Source of the DNA: Rhizodiscina lignyota
Lineage: Eukaryota; Ascomycota; Dothideomycetes; Aulographales; Rhizodiscinaceae
Direction: 5' to 3'
Assembly: GCA_010015805.1 (NCBI GenBank)
Contig: ML978129.1
Coordinates: forward strand, 1,550,001-1,614,000
Length of the DNA: 64,000 bases
Position numbers and translations under genes: made by a program. Under the pieces are notes generated by a model. It saw only the letters and a list, made by a program, of their open reading frames with translations. It did no database searches and was not told the DNA's origin. Positions 31,981 through 44,307 of this stretch are shown here, piece by piece (the first letter of the stretch is position 1; every line of letters starts with the position of its first letter).

Positions 31981-33184
31981 TCAGGCTGCCCAGACATCCT
32001 TGCCCACTCCCTCAATCCAGTTGCCCAAGCTATTCACACTAGCATCCCACTCCTTCAGCCTTACCCTCATCCCCTCGATCTGCCCCTTATCAAGCACCTT
32101 TGGCTGCACCCAATTGATCCGCGCCACCTCCGCTACCTGATCAATCGTTCCTCTTAGAAGCCCCAGGCTCAGCGCCTTCATGATCAGGTGCTCAATCTCA
32201 TCCTTCGGTACCTTCGTCTCCTCGCCTATCGCCTTGAAGGTCATCGTGCGGCTCTGCGGTGGCCGGCGGAATACGGTCTCGGTGAGCGCGGAGAGCGAGA
32301 TTTTCATGTAAAGGAACTTCTTATGCTCTGCAAGCAGCGAGTTTTTCTCCATGTTCGCAGCTAGGATGTCGTACGCGCCGAGGTCGCCGCGGTTAAAGGC
32401 GAAGAGGAGCTCGCGTAGCCAGGCGTGGGGCGTATAGGTTAGGGAATCAAGGATCGGGTGGAGCAGCAGCTCGCCGAAGTTGTAGATCGTCTCAGAGACC
32501 AACGCGGCGATAGACAAGTCGTGTGCGCGCGAGACGCGGTCTTCTGCGGGGAGGGTAGCGAGGTCGATGCAGGCGAGGTAGAGGAGGGCGTTGCGGTAGT
32601 AGGCGGCGAAGTCTTGCTTCTGCTTGTAGTAGTCTGCATTGACGCGGTAGAAGGACGCATGCACGACAGTCTCGACGGAGTCAAAAGAGTCGAGGATGCG
32701 CTCGCACTCATCGAGCTTCTTTCGCGAATCGTCGAGCGCGCCGAGCTGGAGTTGTATGTTGGCTACGGCAACGGTGGCGTAGACGTAAGCGTCTTGTGAG
32801 GCAGGTTTGTTGACCTTGTCGGCGAGCGCAGTACAGAATTCTAGGCGCTCCTTGTCACCTGCAGATTCCGTTAGTTGCTTTGCCACATCATCAAAGTGAT
32901 AAACACATACTTTGACACTGTGATGCTGCACTCAGTCCCAACGTGACCAGCTTGAGCTGATTTATCTTGTCCGCGAAGCTCTTGATGAAGGTGTCATAGA
33001 GCGGTATTCGCTGTGGTGCGCTCTGAGGTTGATTAAAATACTCGATCAGAGCTCCAGTCAGCTCGTGCCACAGCTTTCGTTCCCAATAGTCTTCGAACTG
33101 GAGGAAGTAGTGCTGGAGTTCATCAGGCGCGGCGTCTCGCTGGTCTGCGAGAAGGTTTGGGATGGTGTCGACGTCCATAGACAT
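31981..33184 (-). CDS. RPN9: 26S proteasome regulatory subunit Rpn9
   Basis: Non-ATPase lid subunit of the 19S regulatory particle. Two exons, 33184-32911 and 32858-31981, with a 52-nt intron; 383 residues, matching the family. Helical repeats lead to the PCI domain at about residues 210-350 (FNRGDLGAYD, the winged-helix MTFKAIGEETKVPKDEIEHLIMKA split around its core, and GTIDQVAEVARINWVQPKVLD). The start MSMDVDT is the second-best upstream Met; an open frame continues further upstream but lacks family similarity. Divergent from the complex I subunit gene. Confidence 0.95.
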
Positions 33185-34070
33185 CGTGACTAGCTTTTGG
33201 CGACGTAGAGGGAATAGGTTGGAGGTAGAGCGTGTGAGTTTAAGAGGCAGGAAGTGGGCGGAGTGGTACAGTACAAAAGTGTGGTGCTTGTGAAGCTCGT
33301 TGGTGATCAACTTTCGAGAAAGCACCACCGCGGCGGTCGTGGCTTGGCATCAACCTCTCGATCGTCAGCTCGTCCACAGCATAAGTTCGGCGACCGGACA
33401 CCACGTTGCAGTAACATCGAGCTTTACTCTTCAACGCAGGCGGGCATATCTCTGAGAGCTTGATTTCTACCCTGGCCGAAACATTCAAGAGTTCCTCTAC
33501 TTGTCTTGCACGTTAAGGCTGTAGTGGCATGTTATAAGAAATTGGTGGACACCTTAGAATTCCAAAGATGCCGTTATTTCACCACAACGCGTAAATAAAA
33601 TCCTTGGAAATTCCATTAGAAATTCGGAATCGTCGTGAAATTACTTAAAAGTTAATTTAAATCCAATTTTCGCGATGTATGTTGCACGAATTTCTGAAAA
33701 TTCGTGATCGTGCCAAGTACTAAAGTGTCCACCTATTTCGTGTACGGAGGGATATCAGGAGAAGCTAAACACAGTGGAGCTGCTTACCAACTAACGAGCG
33801 AATTGGACAATAGATCCTTCAGCTCGACCAGAGCTGTCTCCATCTTCTCTAGTCGGGCATCTGCCTTCTGGCCGTTCGGCAATAAGCCTCAGCAAGTACA
33901 CTATACTGCATTCGGAATTTATCTTGGCGCTCCGCATCCCGACCTCAAGCTCACAGTGGGGAGCTTTCAATACTCCGGAAACCTCACGAACAACCTCAAT
34001 TGCGCTCCGGAATCTCACACCACGTCGAGCTCGCTCTGGGGAGCTGTTGTTCTCTCCATCGCTCGGCAAT
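33185..34070. other. Divergent intergenic region with a small inverted-repeat element
   Basis: About 890 bp between the RPN9 and complex I subunit start codons. It holds a 190-bp element at 33544-33733 (listed separately). The remaining open frames lack support. Confidence 0.5.
33544..33733. mobile_element. 190-bp MITE-like element with GGTGGACAC termini
   Basis: The left end GGTGGACACCTTAG and the right end CTAAAGTGTCCACC are inverted repeats matching at 13 of 14 positions. The interior is A+T-rich, contains several imperfect AAATTC/GAATTT palindromes, and has no coding capacity. No clear target-site duplication beyond an A/T-rich context. It is unrelated in sequence to the 13.2/17.1/22.9 kb element. 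Confidence 0.75.
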
Positions 34071-35536
34071 ATGCGGCAATTGAGCGGTGACATGCTACTC
34101 CTGGCGAGACAATGCTCTCGCTCACGAGTATGCATTCCTAAAGTATCAAGACCTATTCAACGCCGCCAGATTACCCAAGATGTCCAAATAACCCGCACTG
34201 GTCGCCCGATAATAAGTGTCCGAGGTGGAAGGTCATCGCTGGGAGGTATGGAGCGGAAATGACAGTGTCAATTGCTGTTGGCTAAGTAGTACCAGGACAC
34301 ACTTGCACGGTCTTTGGCGCCACCGGTTTCCTCGGTCGATATATCGTCAATCGGCTAGGTAAAATAATACTCTGTAGAGACAAAGGAACAAAGCTTACGG
34401 ATTTGCAGCGCGAGCGGGCAATACGGTCGTTGTGCCATACAGAGAGGAAATGACGAAGCGCCATCTCAAAGTCGCTGGCGATCTGGGTCGGGTTGTATTC
34501 TTGGTATGTACACAGGCAACGTGTTCATCGAATGAGTTATTGACGATATGCAGGAGATGGATCTACGAAACACCCCATCGATAGAGGAGAGCGTCCGGCA
34601 CTCAGACATAGTATACAACCTGATCGGACGAGACTACTACACAAAGTATATACTACATCTTACAGTGTTCCAACGTATTTACTAACATCCCAAGGAACTT
34701 TACCCTAGAAGATGTCCATGTCGAGGGTGCTGCCCGTATCGCCGAAGCCTGTGCGAAGTATGACGTAGATCGATTCGTCCATGTGTCCACCTACAATGCC
34801 GACAAGAACAATAATACCTGCGAATTCTTCCGAACAAAGGTGGGAGTGCTCTGGTAGAGTTCTCTTCAACAGATCACTAATTAGTTACAGGGACTTGGGG
34901 AGCAAGTTGTCAGAAGCATATATCCGGAAACGACAATCGTCCGACCTGCGCCTGCATACGGAGCAGAAGATCGCCTTCTGAATAGACTTGCAACCGTCAC
35001 CAATCTCCTCACGACGAATTGGATGCAAGAACGGTTCTGGCCAGTACACGTGAGTTATAGTATTCGGCTTTCCCATAACACATTCTGACAAGAGAATTCA
35101 GGCCATCGACGTCGGCCGAGCTCTGGAGGTCATGCTCACAGACGACACAACTGCCGGTCAGACATACGAACTTTACGGCCCTACAAACTATTCCATGGCC
35201 GAGATTGCGGAGCTCGTTGATCAAGAGATCTTCAAGAACCGTCGACACATCAATCTGCCAAAGCGTCTCTACCAACCTCTTGCTAAGGTCCTTAGCACAG
35301 TGCTTTGGTGGCCGACAGTCACACCTGATGAAATCGAGAGGGAGTTCCACGACCAAGTCATTGATCCGAACGCAAAGACATTTGCGGATCTTGGCATTGA
35401 GCCAACAGAACTGAAGAACGTGTCTTTCGAGTATCTGGTCGGATATCGGCCGAGCAGGTATTACGATCTACCCCCAATGTCGGAGAAGGAGAGGAGAGAG
35501 GAGAAGAAGTACTTGCATGTCATCGATGATCAGTAG
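34071..35536 (+). CDS. NADH dehydrogenase (complex I) 40 kDa subunit, NDUFA9-type
   Basis: Accessory subunit of mitochondrial complex I with an SDR-type Rossmann fold. Seven exons: 34071-34245, 34290-34358, 34409-34503, 34554-34645, 34695-34839, 34891-35049 and 35102-35536; 389 residues, phase consistent. The Arg-rich first exon is a mitochondrial presequence. The NADPH-binding motif VFGATGFLG lies at residues 66-74. RFVHVSTYNAD, TIVRPAPAYG and VHAIDVGRALEVML follow in the family order, with the C-terminal YDLPPMSEKERREEKKYLH. Introns are 44-51 nt. Homologue of Neurospora nuo-40. Intact. Confidence 0.95.
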
Positions 35537-36326
35537 TCGGAAGGCCTTGATAAGCATCAATTTCGTTTGTCGGCAATGTACATAAGACACCAAGTAGAAG
35601 CCTTGGGCCAAAGGCTCTGGAAATAAATCGTTGCATTGTTACAGGTGCTACTAACCTTGAGGTTCAAGTTTCAACTTTGACTGTATCTCTATATGAGAGT
35701 TATTAGCAAGACAAACTGTGACCCTGGCCGGAAATGTTCGTTCTGAACTTACATATCCAGGGCGGCTGAGACCTTTTGCCATAATTCTGGAAGGGACGAT
35801 CAGAGCGAGCCGAAGTCGAGTTCTCGGCGCATACATATTGCTTACTCCCATTTCCCCCGGCTCTGGTCACGCCTCCGAGGGATTCGGGCAACTCCAACCA
35901 AAATGACTACAAACACGTGCCTGAATCATGTATCGACCATCGGGCATCGGGAAAGTTATCAGCCTCGCTCGCTTGGCTTTCGCAATGCAACGTCACAACG
36001 TCTGTCAAGCCACCGACTTAGTACTCCATCAGTCGCAGGAACTGGCAAGCTGGCGAGCAGCATGTTCAGCTCTGTACAACTCTTTGCCGATCAACGGCTT
36101 CCCTGCCAATGGGTCAGATACGGGAGGAACATGACCGCAGCTGTTTCAAAATAGAAACCGCATCACGGAGTACAGGTCTGCGATCGGCCCGCTCTCAGGA
36201 AGCCTCGACTGCCTCAAGAGAGTATAAATGTTGAGGGGCCACAATATAAATTCAAGAGCTAAGTCGTACGACACTGTCTTTCCTTTTGTCTGAATCGTCT
36301 CAATTGCAAATTTGAGTTTCGTCAAA
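35537..36326. other. Intergenic region upstream of the O-methyltransferase
   Basis: About 790 bp. It contains a TATA box near 36223 (listed separately) and otherwise only short unsupported open frames. Confidence 0.5.
36223..36229 (+). promoter_or_regulatory. TATA box of the O-methyltransferase gene
   Basis: TATAAAT about 100 bp upstream of the start codon, a usual distance for fungal regulated promoters with short leaders. Most other genes in the window lack such a box, in line with inducible rather than constitutive expression. The effect on expression is inference. Confidence 0.5.
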
Positions 36327-37712
36327 ATGGGTTCTCCAGAGATCCCTTCTCTCCTTCAGGAGATCCAGCAGGAAGTACAGGTCCTCAAGCAGGGTGATGA
36401 ACAAAGTCGACAGGCTCTCTTGGATTCGGCACGGGCATTGGTCTCCGCACTTGAGAGTCCAGCGGAGAGAGTAGCACGAATTTCCTTTCATGAGGTACGA
36501 CCCCGTTGCCCAATTTCCGTTCTTCACATCATGAGAGGGCTGACGCCATTCTCTGCTGGTGATAGCCCACGCTCTCTACTGCTATTCGTATATGTATCGA
36601 TATGAAACTCTTTGAGAGCCTGGTCGCGGACAATGGAACTCCTAAGACAACAGAACAACTAGCCAAATTGACAGGCTCAGACCCAAAGCTTCTCGGTATG
36701 AGGATATGCCAGCAGAGCTATTCAGAAGCGCACAGCTCAATACTGACTCGTAATAGAACGCTTTCTCAAGCACCTTGCAACGGGCGGCATTGTACGAGAA
36801 ACTGGTACAGATCAATTCGCTCCAAACGAAATCAGCAAAGTATTTGCAACACCCACTGGACAAGGCGTATTTACCAATTGGTGCAGTCGTGGCAGACATC
36901 TCCCTTGTCGAACTTGATGCTGACTATCCCCGTTTAGCTTTGATGGCATCACCACCATCTCTTCTCGGTTCCCCGAGTTCATGAAGAACACTCAATACAC
37001 AAACCCGAAGAACAAGGACAAGTCGGCCTTCAAATTCTCGCACAACACCGACAAGCACTACTTCGAATGGTGCTTCTCGCCCGGCAACGAGTACCAGGCG
37101 GAGGCGTTCCACAATCACATGAAGTTCAAGACGTTGTCGAAGAAATGGTTCGAGTGCGTACCTGTTGATGACCTGTTTGCGGACTTCAAATCCAGCGATC
37201 CCGATGGCGTGCTCATGGTCGATGTGGGCGGCGATACTGGCTACGACGCGCTCAACTTCCACAAAGCGTATCCGAACCTGCCAGGGCGGCTAGTTGTGCA
37301 AGACCTACCAGCATCGATTGCGAAGCTTGACAAGGAAGCTATTAAGCCTGTCGAGGCGATGCCGCACGACTTCTTCACGCCGCAGCCCGTCAAGAACGCC
37401 AAGGCATTTTACTTGAAGATGGTGCTCCACGATTGGCCGGATGCGTCCTGTCGCGAGATCTTGTCGAATCTAAGGCCGGCATTGGTACCAGGGTATACCA
37501 AGATTCTGATCAATGAGATTGTAGTACCGGACATGGACGCCGACTGGTTCAGCACGAGTGTGGACATGCTGATGATGCTGTTCCATAGTGCGGAGGAGCG
37601 GCGGGAGAAGGACTGGAGGACATTGATCGAGAGCGTGGAGGGCCTGAAAGTTGTGAAGATCTGGGAATGCGGTGGTGCACCGGAGAAGCTGATTGAAGTT
37701 GAGCTGGCGTAA
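36327..37712 (+). CDS. SAM-dependent O-methyltransferase (COMT-like, family 2)
   Basis: Four exons: 36327-36494, 36566-36695, 36757-36880 and 36938-37712; 398 residues. An N-terminal coiled region and winged-helix dimerisation domain (KLFESLV, LAKLTGSDPKLL, FLKHLATGG) precede the Rossmann methyltransferase domain. SAM motif I is VDVGGDTGYD (about 234-244), and the catalytic HDWPD has His305. Such enzymes methylate hydroxyls of aromatic or polyketide metabolites. No polyketide or peptide synthase lies within the window, so membership of a secondary-metabolite cluster is not supported. Intact. Confidence 0.92.
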
Positions 37713-37975
37713 GCAAAAAGTAGCACGAGTGCACAACAAGGTGGTAAGGGGATTTTAGACGATGGAATAGCAAATCCCGTCTTTTTCTTCTGTGGAAGAG
37801 ACTCAAAGGTCATTGATCAACAAGACATTTATCTATGGCCACAATGGGCCGTCCAAAGGATTAGCTACTATTTTTGAGTGCTCGATGTTGTATGCTAAGG
37901 AAGATATTATGTGTCCACCTCCCATGAAAGGGATCTTAGGACATGGTTTTTGCGCCTGTCGCAAGTGAGATTCAG

Positions 37976-38597
37976 TCAGCTTCCTTCACACTACAATTAC
38001 CCAAAGAGCGATAGAAAGATAAAGACATAGTTCAGATTTACTGACATCGATTCCATTTTGCATGTTCTTCTTGATACCGTTGCTAAAGTCCGTCGCAAGA
38101 GTCGAAATGGTCGAACTGTCCTCCTTGAAGTTGCCCTTCAGTGACTCGACAAGCATCTTCTCCGTCATCTTGCCCTGTGTGAGCTTCTGGCGTCTGAGTC
38201 AGCCTTGCATCGCACTGTCAATCCGAACGTGAGGGAGCAAGGAACCCAGATGACGTACAGAAGCAAGTCCGCTCTGTGCAGGATTATTCTTCGGAAGCGT
38301 CCTGCTGCTCGTTATAACCTGCCGCAGCCCTTTGTTCACATCATCGAGCAACTCGCTAATTGCCTCTTGAATCCGTGCTTCGTTCGGCGGGTGGGCTTGT
38401 TCGAGCTGCTTGACCTTGGCGAGAGCAGACTGCTCGTTCATCTGATCCTGAATGTCCGCATTGATACTTGCCACGCCAGCCTTGATGGCAGGGGGACAAA
38501 GGGGGTTAACGGTAACAGCATTCTTTTGTGGGAAGAAGCTTGGAGAGAAAGCCGCAGTGAAGGGCAAGGAAATCAGTGCGAAAGATAGAACGCGCAT
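37976..38597 (-). CDS. Small secreted protein of unknown function
   Basis: The ATG at 38597 starts a clear signal peptide (MRVLSFALISLPFTAAF). I favour three exons, 38597-38259, 38186-38046 and 37990-37976, giving 164 residues ending NGIDCEGS. The last splice adds a second cysteine to pair with that in NPLCPP. Without it the frame runs on to a stop at 37986 with a hydrophobic tail (179 residues). The mature protein is polar and helix-prone (ALAKVKQLEQAHPPNEARIQ). No family recognised. It could be an effector-like or wall-associated protein, but nothing in the sequence decides this. Confidence 0.6.
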
Positions 38598-39484
38598 ACT
38601 GACAAGAGGCAAATTGAAATTCAATAATCAAGAAGGTGTTAAATAGCAGAAGAGAATAGATGCTGGGCTGCAAAGTAGTTGGAATGAACTACGACTATAC
38701 TTTTGCATGCAGCTAGATAAAATCGAAAAGAATGCAAACTTCAAAGCATCCGCAGAGAGTATTTAACGGAAGCACAATAAGTTGGTCTGGAGCGACGCAA
38801 ATCTGATATCTGTATTTCCGCCCTGTCCAAAGAAGCAGTCAACAAATTCCTCTCATGGCTATATTGTAAGCCGGCCGACGGCAACTTCGAGCCCGTTGAC
38901 TTGACCTTCACCGTCATGTTGGTCGTCGGTGTAAGGATCTCACTGACAGTGTAAGAAGTTGCCAATCGGTAAGGCAGTTCCGAGCGTCCAGGATCGAATC
39001 TACCATCGTGTGGGGAAGCATCTCCAGTCTAGTCTCGCCGCAAGGCTGAATAAAACAAAGTTTCAACGTTATTGCATCTTCCAGAGTTTTGTCGCAAGGC
39101 CGAACTTCGCGGGGGAGACCAAGTTACACCTGAAGTCTGTTAAATGGTGCCAAACATGGAGCTATTCAGTTTGCTTCCAGTCGTGATAGTTTTTGAGCCT
39201 TGCAACTCGAACTCTGTTAGACAGACTCCAGGATAGTGTTGGGACCTGTAAGCGACAAGATGAGCGCATTGCTCGCACTTGCAAACAGCAATAAATGACC
39301 TGAAATAATGGTTTACAATTCAATCGATACTGTCGCACCTGCTCAAGAAAAAAAATCTATGTGCGATAAGTTATGAGCGTGCATCCGAATTGGTCAACGT
39401 ACATGATGACTAACGCCATGCAGAAGCTGACGAGAGATTGACCTTGCATCATCTAAAATTATCTTACAGATTATACACTACACT
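38598..39484. other. Intergenic region upstream of the small secreted protein
   Basis: About 890 bp, A+T-leaning, between the small secreted protein start and the LETM1-like gene end. No gene, repeat or credible RNA gene seen. Confidence 0.5.
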
Positions 39485-40811
39485 CTATTTGTTATGAGGA
39501 CGTTGCTGCAACAGACTTCCCCATTGGTTAGGTCTAATATAAAGATTAGCTCCAGAACTTCTTTCAAATCTCCGAACCGAAGAGAGAAATTACTCACCTA
39601 ACAAGTAGCCGCTCAACAAGTGTCAGAATGCCTCGCTCACGCTGCTCATTGCTCGCCTTGACAGTAAGGGCCAACCACATGCCAAGATCTTTCCTGATAT
39701 CGGCGACGGGACGTCCCACTACATCGATGCCTCTGTCGATTGCTGCGAGGCGTACTTCCTCGTCTCTCAACTTCTGAGGTGTCACCATGGAGTTGTATCC
39801 CGCATCGAAGAGCTGCACATCGTCATCATGCAGATATTCGAGGTACATCCAGCATCTATCAGGGACGTTGTAGAAGTTCTTAAGTACGTTAAGGACCGGT
39901 AGATCAAACATTCGAGGATAGAGATTGCAGCTCCGCGCGATGTGATTGAACACCTCTGGATCAAGCTGGCTCGTCCTGACTGTTGCAAGTCGTTCGCCAT
40001 GCGATTCCTTGGCCACAATCTCACTCGTTGCGCCTTTCAGGAGTTCAGGGCTCGGCACCTTGCCGTACACACCTCGAAAGCTCTTCAGTCTTCGATCTTC
40101 AATCTTCTGGCGCTGTTTTCGTATCTGCCAAGGAAGCCGGCAAGGCAAGGGTATTATAGGCGTGGCGTAAAGAAAGATGATTGGAAACCATTCTCCGAAA
40201 ACGATGAATAATATAACGAAGAGGGGAAGGCGTCGCGTCGCGGCTCTTTCTCTCGTCAGAAGATGTCTTTCAGCTCTTGTCTCGCCCCAGTGTACATCAT
40301 ATAAAGGTGTTGACTTCCCTCCAGGCAGAGGTCTGCTCCAAGATTTCAGCCGAAACTGAAGGGTAGGCTTTTTGACACCCCATTCCTGCGAGAGAGATGT
40401 CACGGTTTTGCGATTTGCACGAATGTTCCTCCAGCCCGTCTTGTAGAATGTCAAATACACCTTCCCAACTTTCAGCAACCATATCAAATAGTTTTGGCCT
40501 GGTTCTCGTGCGGGAACGTCGAGAGGCGCGGGCAAGGTGGATTCGGGCGGGTTGATGCACTCGTCGTATTCATGGACTGCGTTGTCCGTCGCAGTGGTGC
40601 GAGGTTTTGGGCTATTTACGGAGCCTTTCTGTACTGTACGAGCGGTAGAAGCGCGTCGAGTCGCGTAAATTTGTCGATGCTGTGGTTCTCGCCAATTTAC
40701 CTGAGCGAATGCAAGCGCAAAGGATGGCTGGAGAAGTCCTGTTCGAGGACATGTTGAGAAGCAAAGCTGTCCTTGGAGTGCCTTGACGGCGATTGGGTGT
40801 CGGAGGATCAT
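39485..40811 (-). CDS. LETM1-like mitochondrial ribosome-binding-domain protein
   Basis: A main exon, 40811-39598, plus a short last exon, 39533-39485, predicted from a strong GTGAGT donor; 420 residues. Without that splice the protein ends a few residues earlier at 39594. The N-terminus from MILRHPIAV is rich in R/S/T and suits a mitochondrial presequence. A transmembrane helix LPLFVILFIVFGEWFPIIFLY (shown in part; about residues 210-230) is followed by the LETM1 ribosome-binding-type domain (PCRLPWQIRKQRQKIE; VRLAAIDRGIDVVG). LETM1 proteins sit in the inner membrane and affect ion exchange and translation. This one is shorter and more divergent than Mdm38, so the exact role is uncertain. 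Confidence 0.78.
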
Positions 40812-41520
40812 TGCATCAGGTTGACTGTTGAGGCCAGTTGTCCCAGCTGTCGCCAAAGCTGCTGGTAAGAAGGACCAAGCGTGATGTCAACCATTCCCGA
40901 ACTTTTCGAATACGATACGGCATGTTCCGCTCCAAGCAAGCCGCACTTCCAACATCAGCAAGCCCATAAGCCACCACGACTATCTGTTCGAGTTGAACAT
41001 ATTTCCACTGGTCACAAGCAATTGTGGGTATCAGAGTATACAACAGCCGACCTACGTTGACGCAGAATTTTAGACCTAATGGCTAATATGTATGATCAGT
41101 CTCCTGCCTTACTCAAACGCACTGCTGGGAGAAAGTCAAACTACTGGAAAGCCCTCTTCAAACTTAGTAATGGTATGGATGAAATGGATTGATCACATAG
41201 GAGAGATACTCCAGGTGAAGACAACCCCACCCGCGACCATTGAAGCAGGAGCCCGTGAGCACAAATTTCTTGGTATTTAACAGTTTCACTCAACCGACGA
41301 GTACCGCAACACTGTTACCCGACGCTATGCTATACATACTCTGCACAATTCCAGCCATTTACTAAATGATACATACAAGAACAAAATTCTAGATTCGCGG
41401 CCGTCCCTTTTGAACACTCTTCTAAAGCCAACCACTCAAAACCATGAATGGGAAATTCGTTGGGCCCGTTATAAGATACAACGCCTGTGTCAAATGCGAC
41501 ATCGTCTAAGCTCAACGCGT
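40812..41520. other. Intergenic region between the LETM1-like and CE16 genes
   Basis: About 710 bp lying upstream of the LETM1-like gene and downstream of the CE16 gene. No feature recognised. Confidence 0.5.
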
Positions 41521-42701
41521 CTATTTCGCCGTGAAGAAAGATGGGAAGTAGTTATAGGCCGCAATATCTTTTGCGACTTGTTTGTGGATCGCAACACCCG
41601 CTATAGACCAAGTTAGCGGACCTCAAGACTCTACCAGGTACGGGAAGGATTACTGACGATGATAGTTGTTTAGCCAAAGGCAGGTAGTGCCATCCGGGTT
41701 AAAGCAGAGCGAGTCAGGTGCACCATTTTGCTTCGGCGTGTCTATTATATCCGTGAATGCTGGGTTTGGATCGTAGATATGATACGTCACATCAGGATGC
41801 TTCCCGCCAAAGGATTTGGCGTAGGTGTCGAGGTCATTGTTGAATTCATCACACCCAGCGGATAGCGCATCCCGTTCTTCGCTCGTATAGTTGACTACTG
41901 CTAGTGGCGTTTTGTAAATAGCTAACGCAACGAATCAGCGGCGCTTCCAAACGTATTCTATAGTCCACTTACGAGCCACTTTCATGAAAAGAAAGTTTCG
42001 TGCTCCAGCTTGATAAAGTGCCTCACAATTGGCGAAGTAATGTGACATGGCTTCACCGAAGATGCTGCTAGGATCATGTCTTACAATGACTGCTTGCTGG
42101 ACATCGTTCTGTCCAAACCAGATGGCAACGACAGACTTCTTGCCTGGCCATGGGACAGAGCGTGGTTTTGTTAAATATGGGATAGCCTCTATGACTTGGT
42201 CGTTGAAAGATACACTGATTCCAGGGGGAGGAATGAGCTTCTGATCGATCGTAGCGCCGCCAACTGCGAAGTCGTAAACTAGGGTTAGGCTCTTGTTGTA
42301 GATTGACGCGAGGTCCCCAACCCAGTTGACCCCGCCGGAAGTCGTGTCGCCTGTTGGAAAGTTTAGAAATAGTAATCTTAAAAGTAGCTCATATAAACTT
42401 CAAATAAACCAAGAGAGCGTACCTGGGAATGCTGGATTGCCAAGAGGATCATCTTTTGATGGTTGTTTGCCATGTATGTTAAATTCAATTCGTGAGTATG
42501 AATCTCCGCTTCCATAGATGTTAGTGAATGCGTACAAGGACAGCAGAGGAAGCCTCACAAAAGGAGTAGATAATTCGCGTCCGATCCCTTCGTTGTGGTG
42601 AATTTGGAGATGTAACCGTTCTCGGAGGGCGACTTTCCAACGACAGAAGTAGCGAATAGACAAGATAAGATGATAAATGATTGTATCATCTCGATGAACA
42701 T
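41521..42701 (-). CDS. Secreted GDSL acetylesterase, carbohydrate esterase family 16
   Basis: Five exons on the minus strand: 42701-42559, 42508-42423, 42350-41973, 41921-41658 and 41600-41521; 316 residues. The signal peptide is MFIEMIQSFIILSCLFATSV. The SGNH blocks are visible: FGDSYS with the nucleophile Ser51, the block II glycine in GGVNWVGDL, FGQND (block III) and NNYHP with His290. CE16 enzymes remove acetyl groups from xylan-derived sugars outside the cell. The acidic residue usually near the catalytic His appears as Asn here. The last two splices were placed by family alignment; stopping at the unspliced TAA would lose the terminal helix. Confidence 0.87.
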
Positions 42702-44307
42702 GGTTGCCTCTATAAAAGCGCCACGGCTAGACCAACTAGAATCGCGGGACGCCTCCTTGGCAGATACTATAACAAGAAGGTTGGAAAAGTTCTTGGCTTC
42801 GAGGGCTCCGGACAAAGTAATGGCATGCTGGGATTCCTGGGAGACAAAGAATTGTGAAAGTCACAGTACGCCGTTCGTCAGCAAGTCGCCAGCTAGGGCG
42901 TGTTCGGCCGCGAGGATGGAAATGGCATGACTTTTGTGCGTTGTGCCTGAGAAGCTTTGTGCCTATAAGTTATCTCTGGTGATAAGGTGGAGCGGAGCCG
43001 CTACGTACAATGCTCGCGTCTAGAATTGTACAGCTCCCTGCGTCGGGTGAAATTACGCTTCGTATTCCGACTGGTGATGCTTGTAGGGAGTCACAGGAGA
43101 TCTTACGTGACGCCTGTCACGTCCCCTCTGGCAAAGATGCGGACGACTCGACGAGTATCCGCGCAAGAGATGGAGAGAAGAGAAGGAGATGTGAGGAGCC
43201 CAAAATCAGACATTTCGTCGACAATGACGCGGCTGTTCTCGTGATGGGAATGCTGGCTAGTATCAGGATCTGCGGTCAGAAATTCCAACTTTTGCGGTAG
43301 AGCATTCCGCAGATCCCGAAGGACAGGTTGGATCTCTGCTGGCGCCCACGCGAGACAAGGCCGGCAGGGGCCGAAAAGCTTGACTCGGCCTTAACCACGC
43401 TTTTGGAAAGGCTGTGCTGTGAAGCAGTAATTTGAGGCTGTCTGAAGCGGAAATAACCCCTGCTCATCGACGTGGGAATAAGCCCACCCCGCCGCCCCTT
43501 TCAGCATTTCGCGTGGCAGCCGTGGCTCTGCGCCTCAAGAACGGGCCTTTGCAGTTTCCAAATCAGCCTGAATCGCTGTTGTTTTCAAACTCGCAGTGGC
43601 ATGACAAGGAGATGCTGCGTAACTTCTAGTCCTAGCATGCTGACTCGAGATGGTGGAAATGATATATACCCCTTTGAGAGAATTCATATCTTCTTAAACG
43701 GCATCAACGAGACTATAATTGCCGACTGTTTGCGAATTTTAATGCTCAAATTTCTACATTAGCTCCATGGGCCGCGTAAGCGGCTCAGCGGCATTTCTTC
43801 CGAACGTCTGTCACAGCGAATTGAGACTAGATGTGAGCATCGTGATGTGCTTCTTACCGAGTTACTTCCAACCAAAGACTACGTACCCAATTTATCATCA
43901 AGCGAGCGTTCCAATATCTCTTATCATTGGGGCTGTGTCGCGCTGAGAATGCGCAGCTGTGTCAAGAGGAATCGGCAATATAGCTCGGGTCTCTAGGCTC
44001 TTATTAGATTGCATGAATCTCACATAACCTGGATTGAATATCAATTGGCTGATCAGAGGATCAGATAGGATAAAGCGTCGCCTTGTTCATTGCACGGGAT
44101 GTTGAAGAGGGATCTCAATACATATTAGGAGATTGCTCGGAGACAGGGTATCAAGGGGCAGAAGCACCTCGAATGTGTACTCGTCCTACACGACACCTCG
44201 TGTAGAAGATTGATCTGAGATAGAGTGAATCCATGTTTGGGCAAAACGGCGAGACCAAACAGATTCTCCAGTGTCTAGAATATATTACACAACATCCTAC
44301 ACATAAT
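42702..44307. other. Intergenic stretch, 1.6 kb
   Basis: Upstream of the CE16 gene and downstream of the mitochondrial IF2 gene. Only short, mutually overlapping open frames occur and none resembles a known family. No repeat shared with the rest of the window was noticed. Confidence 0.5.

Noticed and set aside
38950-39010. Possible tRNA, with a GGATCGAATCT sequence like a B box
   Set aside because: No matching A box, acceptor stem or anticodon arm at the right spacing.
36327-42701. A secondary-metabolite cluster around the O-methyltransferase
   Set aside because: Neighbours are a secreted small protein, a LETM1-like protein and a CE16 esterase; no synthase, P450, transporter or pathway regulator is present.
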